DNA of 64,000 nucleotides from Opeltia flavorubescens (Eukaryota; Ascomycota; Lecanoromycetes; Teloschistales; Teloschistaceae). Below, piece after piece: positions 11,190-22,321 of this stretch. Location of the stretch: contig KE546970.1 in NCBI GenBank assembly GCA_000442125.1, positions 1,604,667 through 1,668,666 of the forward strand, in the 5' to 3' direction. The first letter of the stretch is position 1; every line of letters begins with the position of its first letter. The notes below the pieces were generated by a model. That model saw only the letters and a program-made list of their open reading frames with translations, did no database searches and was not told where the DNA came from. A program made the position numbers and the translations under genes.

Positions 11190-13237
11190 TCACACTTCCT
11201 CCTCCATCTCCAACTCCACCTCCTCCCCCAACGTCGGCGGTAGCTCCAAACTATCATCCATCCAACTGCGAGGCATCAACTGGCTCTCCCTCATCGGGAC
11301 TCCGTTCCAACCTTCATACCCCATGAAAGTCGTCCGCGCATCCTGTTCTTTCCTCGCACGAAACGGGGAGGATGAAGAGGGCAAAAAATGTTCGGGATGC
11401 TGGGTTGGCGAGGAGCCGAGAATCTGCGATTCATCGTTAAGACGGGAGTGATGAGGCGTGGCTTGTGTGATATCCGTCGTTGTTGCTTGGGAAGATGGGA
11501 TTGGTGGGAGGGAAGTCGGTTTGGTTATTGAATTTTTGGGAGAGAGTGGCGGGATAGTCGGGAGTGCAAAATCTAGGTCTTGCTCGTTGGTGTTCTGCTC
11601 ATACTCTAGGTCTAGCGGAGGTGGTGTCAATTCTCGCCATGCGTTTTCGAATTGAGACTCTGTTTCTAGGGCAGGTGGTTGGGGCACTGATGCTGGCGAG
11701 CTGGACTGTAGAAGTTCGCTTTCGAGCTGGGCGGATGCCTTTTCGGAGTCGAAGGATTGCTTATGGAGAGTCTTCCGATCCTGGGTTGATGAATGGGTAA
11801 CAGGTGAGTGCGCTGTCTCGAATCGTGGATGTATTAGCTGAGTAGGGACAGTTTCATGTACGATTTCTTGCTGGATGCTTTGAGATGGCGGCGCACTGCT
11901 CTGAGAGTCCTCGACATGACGATTTATAATGGCACACGGTGAAGATTTATCAGTCTCATCTTTAGAAGAAGGCGGTGGATTATAATTTGCCTTTTCAGGA
12001 CTTGCGGTTGGTGAATTATTGTCATCATCTTCTGAATCTGCAACTGTCGCTTTCCTCTTCAATGCCCTCTGGCTCGATTGTCGAAGATAGGTGTTTGGTA
12101 ATCTGACTGCTTTATTGACGAAACTCTCAACGCTCGAAGGAGTCCGTGGCGGTGGCTGATTCCGAGAACTTTGTGGCTCTGGTGATGTATTCCATAAGGG
12201 CTTCTTTTCAGACGGATGATTGCGATAAATTGGGGGAAAAAGTGCTTCACCGTTTTCACTTTCGCCGTTTGTGCTATCAGCTACCACTAGTTTTGGTGCC
12301 CATTGCACACTTTTCCTGCGAGAGAACAGTCGACTTTTGGAAGGCGTATTTAAGGAACGCTCCCCCAAAGGTGTAACATTCTGATTCTCTCTATTTCCCC
12401 TACCATGTGTTGAAATGGGAGTTTCTGCGGGTGATTGCGAGGAAGGGACTATTTTTCTTCTTGGTCTTTTTGGGGTTTCCGGCGGGGGCATTTGCAAATC
12501 CTGGCTGTCTAGCAAAGTGGTAGGAGGTTCCGGATCAGCTTCTGAAACAACCGGCTTGGGAGGCCCGGATGGAAGTATCGCTTCTTTCTTAACGCAAGAA
12601 CCTGCTGACTTTCTCTTGCTCGCCCGTGTTTGCACCGTAGAAGCAGTGGGAGTATTCGAGGCAGTCCTAGTTTTCTTGCGACGAGGAACAGTCGCTTGCA
12701 CCAGAATATTCTCATCGGTCAGAGCCTCGAGACCCTCTGATGGATATAATTGCTGCTTGAAAGGATCCATCTGGGTTATTGTCTGATCTTGTAGCTTTCG
12801 CTTCGGCTTAGGCGTGCCCGACTTTCTGGGCCGCTTTTTAGGAGGCATGGCTAGGTCAAGACTGTCATACTCGAGATAGTCCGCTCCATCAAATGAACCG
12901 TGGTTCGATGAGGCATGGATAAGGGCGGGTGTTATCTGGGTCAAAGTTTGCTGCTTCCATCTGGTGGACGGGGTTGTTGATTTAGTCTTTCTGATGTTGC
13001 TGCTATGACGTCGACGGGGAAACGTGATTTGCTTTGGTGGGGCAGAACGGTTGTCTTCGAAAACTCGAACAGTCGGTAGACGATTCAAAACATTTGTTGA
13101 CATACTCTTGAGAAATTCAACACGCTTATCTACGGTGAAAATGTTGAGGTCATCGAGACTCCATGGAATGGAGTCGATAGCAATCGCGCGAGACGCGTTT
13201 AAGGCTGAAGATCGACGCGACGTCACTTGGTTTACCA
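11190..13237 (-). CDS. Ser/Pro-rich nuclear-type hypothetical protein (about 680 aa)
   Basis: An uninterrupted frame of about 680 codons has many basic patches (RPRKSGTPKPKRK, RRKKTRT) and Ser/Pro/Gln low complexity. Its conserved-looking ends are SIPWSLDDLNIFTVDKRVEFLKS near the N-terminus and a MPRSWMDDSLELPPTLGEE tail, suggesting a nuclear protein. I do not recognise a family. The 5' end is unresolved: the frame is open to 13237, preceded by in-frame TAA. The first internal ATG is at 13103. A start codon split by an intron is possible, for example a tiny exon at 13298..13283 joined at an AAG acceptor before TGGTAAACC. It is divergent to RAD4, with about 160 bp between the candidate starts. 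Confidence 0.7.
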
Positions 13238-13455
13238 CTTACGGTAATCTCAGTGTTCGATCGTTAGGTAGGCTACGATGACTTCTGTGTTCAAGCATCT
13301 CAGTGTGTTTTCCTCATGTCGCCATCAATGCAGCGCACCAGATATTACTTTAAGTGATATGTGTAGAATATCCGTTAAGCACATTGGCTGAAGCCTTCCT
13401 GTTCCGCTGAAATTTTGTCTCCAATTTTCTATGTTTTTGCTCTGTAATTGTTATC

Positions 13456-16400
13456 ATGCCGCGCAAACGAGGACAAGGGCAAGGACTAGGAGGATTCACC
13501 ATCTCCAAGAAGACTAAGCAACGAGAGGTCAGCGGCCTGAACAATGCCTACCGGGATATGCTTGCGGAAGCCGAGGTTGAATCTTCACCTACTCAGACTG
13601 GCGACGAAGGAAGGCCGATCAAAAGGCGGCGAGTTCAAGGCCGTATTGTCAAGGAGGATGGCGCCGGCTACAATCAAACTGACCTTCCGTCCAGCCAGCT
13701 AAAACCGTCGAGGAGGTCACAAACCACAGCTCGCAAGAAGGACGATTCGGCTTCTTCAGGTAACGATTCCGAACGTCTGGCGACTACATCCGCAAATCGA
13801 CAAGTACAAGGAGAACAGATGCTTTTCAAGGATGAGACATCGGATGCGAGCGACTATGCTTGGGAGGAAGTCGAATTAGCCCAAGAAGCAGACGAGTCGC
13901 TAGCTGGACCAACTAATGGAGATAAGGATGGGGAGTTGAATCTTGTCCTTGATGGGGAGGTGAAAAAGGACCGAGCAGAGATCGCTGCAGCGCGGAGGAA
14001 GCCCTTGACTGCTGTAGAAAGGAAGCTACGTCTTGAGATACATAGGGTGCATCTACTTTGTTTGTTGTCTCACGTCCATCTTCGCAACCATTGGTGCAAT
14101 GACCAAAACGTTCATGTATGTAATCAATCGAACATTTTCCTGGTCCAACGGCTAAGGGAACTTTCAGAAAGTTTTATACCGGCGATTACCCAAGGAAATC
14201 GTCTCCCTGCTCGATCCAGACGAGTCACTCCCCCAATTTCGTCAAGATGAAGCATTTCGAAAAGGCCTTCAAAAAGCGAGCGAGCTTTTCAGAGACGTCT
14301 TCACCGTTACCGCTCGAGGCATGTCTCGTCCGTACTGGGCAGATGACGTTGAGCGTATTGTTCCAGAACCACCATCAGACCTTGATCTACCAATGCAGAA
14401 ACAAGACTTCCAAGATTCGGCAACTAGGNTTCAAGGATCACGCGATGTCGGTGCTCAGCTCTTCTGCGCTCTACTCCGCTCAGCAGGTGTCGACACACGT
14501 CTTGTCTGCTCTCTTCAAGTTCTCCCTTTGACAGCCACCACAAAAGGGATCCCACCCCAAAAGGCTCCCCTCAAATCAATCCCAGTAGTCGATTACAACC
14601 CTCCATCCTCCGACAGCGACTCACACAGCCACCCTAAACGCCAATCTCCAACACCCAGCAAACGTCCCATCGGCTCTACTGGCGGTCTCACCCGATTCTC
14701 CAATCCAAACCCCCAACCTCAAACCCTACCCCCTCGTCCTCTTCCCAAAAAACGAAAAACATTCCCCTCCTCTCCCCATCCAATCTTCTGGCTGGAAGTC
14801 TTCAATCCCTACACGCAGAAATATCTCCCCCTCGACCCCATCGTAACCCATACAATCAACAAACCACTCGCCCTCACCCCTCCCCTCTCCGACCCCCTCA
14901 ACACCCTCACCTACGCCATCGCATTCTCCGATGACCTAACCGCAAAGGACGTCACCCGTCGCTACACCCGCTCCTACGCCGCCAAAGTCCTAAAAACGCG
15001 CGTGGACCTCACTCCCAAAGGCAAAGAATGGCTCACCACCGTCCTCAATCTTTTCCAATACCGCGGTCGTAGCAGCAGCAAAAATAATAATAAATCCGAC
15101 AAAGACATCCTCGAAGATAACGAACTCGCCCGCAAAGAAGCCTCCGAGCCAATGCCACGCAAAATCCAAGATTTCAAGGCTCACCCCGTCTACGCACTAG
15201 AGCGACATTTAAGACGCAACGAAATCATAGATCCGAAGCGGGAGGTTGGGAAAGTGGCGAGTTCTTCCGGGTCCTTGACGCAGAAATCGGAATCTGTGTT
15301 TCGGAGGCAAGATGTCAAAGTCTGTCGTACGGCGGATCAGTGGTTTCGTATGGGGAGGGAGATTCTGAGTAGGGAGCAGCCGGTTAAGAGACTTCCTCCT
15401 AGAATTCTTGGGCGTCAACGAGGCCGCAATACTGCCGTGGACAGCGACGACGACAATGAAGACCAAGAAGCGGGTAAAGCCCTCTACACGGAAAAACAAA
15501 CTACCCCGTACATCCCCCCCTCAATTCCCCCGTCCGGCTCCCCCATCCCCCGCAACCAATACGGAAATCTAGATATTTACACTCCGTCTATGATCCCTGA
15601 ACGAGGCTACCATTCTCCCCACCCTTTCACCACACACGCAGCCAGAATCCTCGGCATCGACGCCGTAGAAGCGGTCACCGGTTTCAGTTTCTCCGGAGGA
15701 ATGAGAAGCGGGAAAGCTGTCATCTCCGGTGCGGTGATCTATGAGGGCCATCGTGCAGCGATCGAAGCCGTGGTTTCTGGCCTGGAGGACTTAAAGAGGG
15801 AGGAAGAGGAGGGGAAGTGGACGGCTGTGGTTTTGGGGGTGTGGAGGAAAATGTTGCTGGGCTTGAGGATTAGAGCTAGGGTTATGGGGTATGAGATTGA
15901 GGGGGAGAGGGGGGAGGTGGAGGAGAGGGAGATTTTGGAGAGGAGGGAGAGGGAGGTGGAGAGGGAGGTGGAGAGGGCTGACGATGATGAAGATGACGAT
16001 GATGGAGGAGGTTTTTTGCCGGATAGAGATGGAGATGGAGAGGAAGCTATGCCGACGTCTAGGAGGGCGAGAGGGGTTGAGAGATACAATCGTGCTAATG
16101 TTGAAGATGAGGATGGGGATGAGGAAGAAGCCGGGGGTTTCCTCCCAGACAGAGATATAGAGGAGCCCATGCCCACCTTTAGTAGGCTGAGGAGAAGGAG
16201 GATTTTACCAGATGAAGACAGCGAGGGCAGTGATGTTTATGTGCCCAGTGATGGCGATCAGGATGAAGGTGATAGAAGGAATCAAAACTCTGTTGTAAGC
16301 GTCAGTAGAAGACGAGGGAGGACCAATACACCGGAGGAGCAGGGTGGAGCTGGCGGTTGCATTCCCATGAATGAGGATGAAGGCGGTGGGTTCATTCAAG

Positions 16401-17221
16401 ATGATGATCAAGATCAAGGTCAGGATCATGCTGGAGGTTTCATGGCTACGGGCGACGAAGAACTCTCTACAGCAGTCGCGCATCAAGCACAGGGACAAGC
16501 AAGTGATTTGATTGCTGCTACTAGTACCAAGGATGTAGTTGAACGAGAAGATGCACCACAGCAGCGAGAGTTCACACCTCGTCCCGTCCCCTCGACACAA
16601 GTCCACCAATTACCACGATCCATCGCTCTTGCTGAAAGCTCTGCCTTTGATGATGGGAAGCCGAGGAAGGAAAAGCCGGTTGCTGAGGATGCTGATGGGA
16701 ACGAAATGGTTGATGCTGATGCGGAGCTGGAAAGGTACCTGAAGGAGACTGATGAGAGCGAAGCCATTGATATTGAATTGGTGCTGCAGAGGAGTTTGAC
16801 GGAAGCTGAGTTGGAGGAAGCCACTATGCTCGAGCAGCTGTATCAGAGCCAGTCCCATCGTGGACCTGTCAGTGCTCCACCTTTTAAGAGGCTGCCCGGA
16901 AAGGACTTTGTTGTTGATGATGGGAAAGGGAGAGGTGTCGATGTTGATGTCGGTGCTCCACCTATGACCAGGCTGCCCAGACAAGATGTAGTTGCTGATG
17001 GGAGAAAAGGAGGTGTTGGTGACGACGCTGAAGAGATGGATGCTGCTGTAGCTGAAGAGGAAGCGGGACTTAATGAGGTGGCCCAAGAGATTGATGGCCA
17101 AGGAGAAGTGGGAAGGGATGATGATGAAGACCAAGAAGAAGTTACTGCTGTATCCGAGAAAGGCTCCCTGTTGTCTGAAGACCCTGATGACGAGGATGCT
17201 GAACCAGATTGGCTTGTCTAG
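13456..17221 (+). CDS. rad4: Rad4/XPC DNA damage recognition protein (1237 aa)
   Basis: Exons 13456..14115 and 14168..17221; the 52-nt phase-0 intron is GTATGT...TTTCAG. The transglutaminase-like domain is seen around residue 313 (DVGAQLFCALLRSAGVDTRLV). BHD1 is near 559 (PVYALERHLRRNEII), BHD2 near 597 (VFRRQDVKVCRTADQWF) and BHD3 near 683 (NQYGNLDIYTPSMIP, then AARILGIDAVEAVTGF). With Rad23 this protein detects helix-distorting lesions and starts global-genome nucleotide excision repair. Unusual here is a tail of about 430 residues, very acidic, carrying repeated GGFLPDRD/GGFIQDD/AGGFMAT motifs and a UIM-like LVLQRSLTEAE helix. One N near 14429 leaves a residue undefined. Confidence 0.95.
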
Positions 17222-17253
17222 TGCCTGGCGGCGTTTCGTAGCATCGTAATTGG

Positions 17254-17973
17254 TTACCAGAAAGAATAAGGATCCTTGTTTGCTGGCTCTTCTTGAATTC
17301 GTCTGTTACTTGATTGGCGTAATAGATCGGGTGGGAGCATTGCAGTCGGGAAGTAGATTGTGAGTGACTCCGCTGCTGTGGTTGTCTCTGCCTTCTTCCC
17401 TTTGGTCGTACTCGTCTCTTCCGAGTCGTCGATGAGTTTGGCTGCTGCGATCCGTTGGCGTTTCTCCTCCTCTTTCTTTGCTCGTTCCGCTGCTAGAATC
17501 GACGCCGTCGTGGTGTTGAACCATGCTGGTTCCGTCTCCCTCGACGAATATGGGATGTTGCTTGGCCGTCCTGGGAGGGGATCATGGACGCTTGGACGTT
17601 CCCATTGGCGGGGCAAGCTAAGCACGCTCGAGGTTGACGAGGCGGCAGACGAAGGCGAAGTGGTGGAGGAAATGACTCGGCGGAGCGTAGGTGAGAGAAC
17701 GGCGAGCTTGTCGGGCTGGCCAGGCTGCGGAGCGAGGACTCGAGGGCGATCGTTGGACGGGGTGTGGGCTGACCATGGCCGGTGCGAGGATGGCAATGGG
17801 TAGGAGGAACCGATGGACGAGCCACCGGCGTTGTCAATGTCCCCTAACTCATGGAGGCGACTCCACAGGCTTGTGTTGCCTGCAAAGCCACCTGACTCCT
17901 TTGCAGGAGCCCCATCCGTCGGCTCAATGGCCAGCCCGAGAAGATCATTCATAACTTCTTCGCTTGGTGCCAT
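17254..17973 (-). CDS. conserved-looking hypothetical protein (239 aa)
   Basis: The start is taken at ATG 17971-17973 (MAPSEEVMNDLLGL); the frame is open slightly upstream but only with a non-ATG codon. Ser/Thr/Pro-rich throughout, with a Lys/Glu-rich helix at about residues 165-185 (ILAAERAKKEEEKRQR). The Asp/Tyr-rich terminus ends RRIQEEPANKDPYSFW, the kind of end that is often conserved in short fungal regulatory or adaptor proteins. No domain recognised. It is tail-to-tail with RAD4, 32 bp apart. Confidence 0.75.
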   Translation of the reverse strand: MAPSEEVMNDLLGLAIEPTDGAPAKESGGFAGNTSLWSRLHELGDIDNAGGSSIGSSYPLPSSHRPWSAHTPSNDRPRVLAPQPGQPDKLAVLSPTLRRVISSTTSPSSAASSTSSVLSLPRQWERPSVHDPLPGRPSNIPYSSRETEPAWFNTTTASILAAERAKKEEEKRQRIAAAKLIDDSEETSTTKGKKAETTTAAESLTIYFPTAMLPPDLLRQSSNRRIQEEPANKDPYSFW

Positions 17974-18783
17974 TTGCAAGGTAGGAAGCTGAGAAATTGA
18001 CTTGACGTGAAGAGAGAAGAGTTTTGATGAGTTATGGCTGTGGTAAGCTAAAACGACGCCAGAGGCTGTTGGTAAAGGTGAACATAAAAGAGTTTGATGA
18101 AAGTCGAAGCGCTGTGGTGGGTAGGTGGAGGTTGGATGGATGAAAGGAAAGAGCGGACGAAATTCTGGCTGCCGAAGTTGATTGTAAGTGGTTTGGTTGA
18201 TTGGTTGATGAAGACAAGAGAGGGTCTTGATGATGAAATCCGTACTAACTAAAGTGGGTCGTCAGCATTCAACTCTGAGTGAAGCAAGTCAGGTGCTATG
18301 TACCTGAAAATCATTCCGGCAGCAATGAGAGTAAGACTCAATTGGTGTTAGCCGCGGTGCTGACTGGCGGAGGGATTTCAAGGACTTACAACAGTGTACA
18401 ATAATGAATGAAATGTATATAGGATTCAGTGAAAAAAGGCGCTGGACACTCTTGCATCCTGTGTCAGATTTGATGCCCAGTGAATCGGTACATAGGTTTA
18501 GTCACACTTGTGAAAGGGCAGCAGAGGCTGCCAACATATTTGCATCAACAATCGTCACCACGAATTGACAATCAAAGGAAGCAGGACTCATTTTTGTAGA
18601 AATACAATATGGCGTATAGAATGTAATTACCATAATATATGAATAGGAAAAATGAAATAGAATAACGGTGTAGGATTTATATATATACAAATTTGGAAAT
18701 ACCAAGAGGATATACCTAATGAAGTGAATTAACATGGAATGAACACAGATTCATGACTGTAATAGGATATTGATAAGCGAATG
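17974..18783. other. intergenic, no supported gene
   Basis: Probably the leader of the 239-aa gene and the 3' region of the CWC16 gene. A T/A-rich stretch lies at 18590-18740. Confidence 0.4.
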
Positions 18784-19801
18784 TCATGTATCGGAATCGT
18801 AATCAACAAGCGGGGCTATCTTTTTCCTCTTGATAAGGGGTACAGCCAGTAAAGAAGGCTTCTCAGTACCCAGAAAGGGATCCATAGCTGCCCTGGTATT
18901 GTTCTCCAATTCCATTTGAAGACTTTCACGCCTTTTCTGGCCCACAGAAGCAAAAAGAGGTTTCGACTTAGCCTTGACAACATCCACGTCTCCACCCATA
19001 GCCCCAAAATCCACAAAGCCAGCTCTCCTCCTATCTTCCTCGGTCTCCGCCAGTAACTCTCCTCCAAAGCTCATCCTATCCTTCAGTTCCTCTGTCCTTT
19101 CCTCGTCCTTTTCCCTTACCTTCCTATCGGCCCTGAACACCTTCCTCAGCTTCCTGCTAGCCGCATACGGGTCGTCCCAGTCTCGCTCCTTCCCGTGGTA
19201 CAGATCCTCTATCCGTGATTTATCGGTAAAAACCTGCTTCTTTTCCACTACCTTCCCCTCAAGCACCGCAAAAGCATCGTTCTGTAGCTTTTCTCTTTCC
19301 TCCGCGCTCATAATCACCATGTCCCCTTCCCTCAGCTTATCTTCCCCTGTATCCCTCTTCTTCGCCCCCTCGACTACAACATAAGCCGTGTTCTTTGGGT
19401 CTGTGCGGATCTCGATCCATCCCCCACAAGCAACATGTTTCATCCGAAAGCTGAAGATGGGAGTGGAGAGGTAGCTGCCTGTTTTCTTTTTCTCGGCATT
19501 GAAACGCACTCCTTGGCCTATGATGGTTGGCTTGGGGCAGGTGGTGCACCAGATTGCATAAGGCATCTCGAAGCGGACGGTGAGGACACCTTGGCCAATT
19601 TTGCGAGCACGGGAACCGAGGGCATGTCTGTTTGCAGTAAGTCCTAGGTTTGAATAAAGGGGAAGGGAGAGACATATTTGCCAGCGAGCTTATTTCCGGA
19701 TGTGGTTCCTTCGTGTTCTGGAGGGACATAACGTCCCATGTCTGGACTTCTCAGTCAAGAAGCGGAAAGCACAGAAGGACAAACTTACTGAACCCCTGCA
19801 T
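18784..19801 (-). CDS. saf4: CWC16/CCDC130-family splicing factor (306 aa if spliced as inferred)
   Basis: Exons by homology logic are 19789..19801 (13 nt, MQGF), 19678..19741 and 18784..19627. They restore MQGFNMGRYVPPEHEG, then GNKLAGKHALGSRARK and FEMPYAIWCTTC. Zinc-ligand cysteines are in WCTTC and KHVACGGW, and GVRFNAEKKKTGSY is a family hallmark. The family (yeast Yju2/Cwc16, S. pombe Saf4, human CCDC94/CCDC130) joins the spliceosome around the first catalytic step. Intron 1 is 47 nt and canonical (GTAAGT..CCAG). Intron 2, 19628..19677, has ATATGT where GTATGT is expected, yet only this junction keeps the conserved GKHALG. This is either an AT-AG intron or a donor mutation. Confidence 0.88.
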
Positions 19802-19958
19802 CTTGCTTGGTGAATGTACTAGAAGGTTTTAATGGCAAGGTCTTTTTGTGTGCTTTGAATACTGATAATGAGGTACTCAACGTGAAGTCCGTGAGACAAA
19901 GTCCCTAACAGCCGCTAGCCACTTTAAGCGCCGATCTTATGAACGGGCAAAGATTTTG

Positions 19959-21725
19959 ATGATACTACGTCATTATCACCCGTTTGTATCACAATGTCTA
20001 AACCATTCATTGCTTTGCGACTCTGGGGAATCGTGGAACACATTCATGGAATTCAGCTGTATCAAAGTCCTAATATGGCAGGACGGAGATCCTCAGCCCA
20101 GTGTCGCGTCCGATATCGCATCGAGTCTACATTCCCGTCTTGCAGACATGGTCTGGATCAGCATCGTCGAGGGACCCTTCACAGACGCAACGTCTGATGA
20201 GCTGGATCGAATGGTTGAATGGGCCGACCTTCTCCTCGTTGCTTGCCTCCAAGCTGACACTTTGGCAAAAATGCTGCAAGGACTCATAGACACACCAATT
20301 CTACGGATTCTACGATCATGGAACGTTGCGAAGAAAGCTGCGATGATACCGGCTATGTCGCGCCTTATGTGGGAGAATCCGATGACGAGGAAACAACTGA
20401 GTAAGATACGACGGAAGTTCAATTGGATACGTGTCTTTGAGGCTTTGGTTTGGGATGTGGAGGGGGATCCAACAAAGGCTTACCGGTGCTGGGGTGGAAT
20501 GCAGGAATGCGTAGATGTGATTGAGAATCAAGTCGATCTCCTGACGCTGGGTCATGACGGTTGTCCTGCGGCCGGTGCTTCAAGATCCATCACGTCCTCT
20601 TCCCAGGCGAGTACGGTTAAACTACCAACGGAGCTGTGGTCTCTCATTTTGGGATACACGGGTGATTGGGAACTTGCAAAGACGTTAGGCATCTACACGA
20701 CTTTACAAGTGCCCGCCCAATGGCAGGCTCATATGAGTGCCAATCGCCTTGACTTCATGCGCGAGTTGGAGTGGACAATTCTGACTGGGAAGCAGCGAGA
20801 TGTGGTTCGATTGTTCGAGGCTCATGGGCCACCCAAGTCATTATCCCGGCTCTGTGTCAAACTCATTCTTAAATTTTCACGAATTGTTGTACTCGATTAC
20901 CTTAGCATGCATTTCAATGATCTATTCTGGTCTCAATTTGGCCATACATTAATACCCACGAAAGCCTCTGCAGTGTTCGGCCAGACAAAGATCCTAGAGT
21001 GGTGGAGGAGATCGCCATCTTTTCTCACGAAAGAGTACAACACAGATGCGATTGATCTGGCATCGAAATCCGGATACGTTCATGTGCTCCAGTGGTGGCG
21101 TGATTCAGGCCTTCCTCTCCGCTACACAGATGCAGCACTTGAGCAAGCTTCAGCTCAAGGACGGATCGAGGTGCTCGATTGGTGGCGTTCCGCCTCGATA
21201 AGTCCCAGCCACGCTCATAAGCTCGAAGACAGCACATCGTCTGACAATATGGTCATTACAAGTAAAACTGAAACCGAAACCAGCGGCCAAGACGCAATCG
21301 ATCTACCTCCGGTCCATCTCAAGGTTGGCAAATCTTTAATCTACGCAGCTCAGAATGGCCAATCAACCACGATACGCTGGTGGATGTTTTCAGGGATCCC
21401 TACAGTGTACGAAGAGGCAGTCGCTCGTACTGCGTCCGCAAATGGTCACGTCAACGTTTTACGAACATGGAAGGAGATCAAAGGCGAGAAGATGCAATAC
21501 GATAATCAAGTCTTGGTAGGACCGACAAAGAATGGCCACGTTGATGTGCTTGAGTGGTGGAAGACTTCTGGATACAGGGTAGAATACAAGACGTGCGACA
21601 TCGAGGAAGCTTTGGAAGACAGCGTTGGTGGACAGAAGGAAACGAGGATTAGAAGATGGTGGGCAAGAAATGGGCTGAACTTGGGTGTCGGAACAAGCGA
21701 ATGGATGAAGGTGAAAATCCTTTGA
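19959..21725 (+). CDS. HFCD flavoprotein-like domain fused to ankyrin-like WW repeats (about 588 aa)
   Basis: Residues about 35-190 match the HFCD/phosphopantothenoylcysteine decarboxylase fold: WADLLLVACLQADTLAKMLQGL, LRSWN and IPAMSRLMWENPMTRKQL. The family PxMNxxMW motif has Ser for Asn, and the position of the catalytic His before the 'WAD' strand is Leu, so decarboxylase activity is doubtful. Residues about 215-240 (KLPTELWSLILGYTG) look F-box-like or like an ankyrin cap. From about 330 on come repeats of the type HVLQWWRDSGLPLRYTDAAL, an ankyrin-like repeat with paired Trp. The first ATG may not be the true start, because the N-terminal FMN-binding beta strand is missing. A spliced upstream exon is possible. 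Confidence 0.72.
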   Translation: MILRHYHPFVSQCLNHSLLCDSGESWNTFMEFSCIKVLIWQDGDPQPSVASDIASSLHSRLADMVWISIVEGPFTDATSDELDRMVEWADLLLVACLQADTLAKMLQGLIDTPILRILRSWNVAKKAAMIPAMSRLMWENPMTRKQLSKIRRKFNWIRVFEALVWDVEGDPTKAYRCWGGMQECVDVIENQVDLLTLGHDGCPAAGASRSITSSSQASTVKLPTELWSLILGYTGDWELAKTLGIYTTLQVPAQWQAHMSANRLDFMRELEWTILTGKQRDVVRLFEAHGPPKSLSRLCVKLILKFSRIVVLDYLSMHFNDLFWSQFGHTLIPTKASAVFGQTKILEWWRRSPSFLTKEYNTDAIDLASKSGYVHVLQWWRDSGLPLRYTDAALEQASAQGRIEVLDWWRSASISPSHAHKLEDSTSSDNMVITSKTETETSGQDAIDLPPVHLKVGKSLIYAAQNGQSTTIRWWMFSGIPTVYEEAVARTASANGHVNVLRTWKEIKGEKMQYDNQVLVGPTKNGHVDVLEWWKTSGYRVEYKTCDIEEALEDSVGGQKETRIRRWWARNGLNLGVGTSEWMKVKIL

Positions 21726-22321
21726 TGCTGGGAAGTCTGAATTGATCGAGGGGGTCTTCGAAACTAGATACTAGATCCATGACTGGTTGCATGGAATTGC
21801 TTGCAGAATGATAGCATTTGAGTGTGGTTTGGGGGCGGCTGTTTCTCGCAATTTCTATACCCCAGAAATCAAGGTACAGATCTGGATTTATCAGAAGCCA
21901 CAAAGAATGATGAAGAGAATGGATCTTCGTATCGATTGTCGTCGTGAAAGTGAATGTGTGGATGGGAATGCGGCTTGAAGAAGTGGCAGCCAGACACGCT
22001 AGAAGCTGTTGTCCTGGCGCCCAATCAATAAGCTTCTCTGCCGCTTCTCGTTCCCAAGCTCAACTCCACCACAACAATCAACAATTGATCCCCGCACGCT
22101 CGTTCATTGAGCTATTCTTCGTTCCCTGGTGCTTCTAGGTTGAGTGGAGTATTAATCATGATATCTTTATAGCCAGTTTTTCAAAGCATTGCGGACGTGA
22201 AGCACGTCGCGTGCGGGCTGCTACAACTGCCCCTCCATTGATCCTCCGATCTCGTGAGGACTTTGTATTCTTACGTATGGCAGCTGTTGCCATATCTCCT
22301 GCACAGTACCAGCTTGGGATC
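21726..22321. other. intergenic, DBF4 promoter side
   Basis: No gene supported. An in-frame but ATG-poor extension precedes the DBF4 start, and it looks like leader sequence. Confidence 0.4.

Noticed and set aside
15739-16176. Ser/Pro-rich minus-strand frame inside RAD4
   Set aside because: Complement of the acidic GGA/GAT-rich RAD4 tail, an expected artefact of composition.
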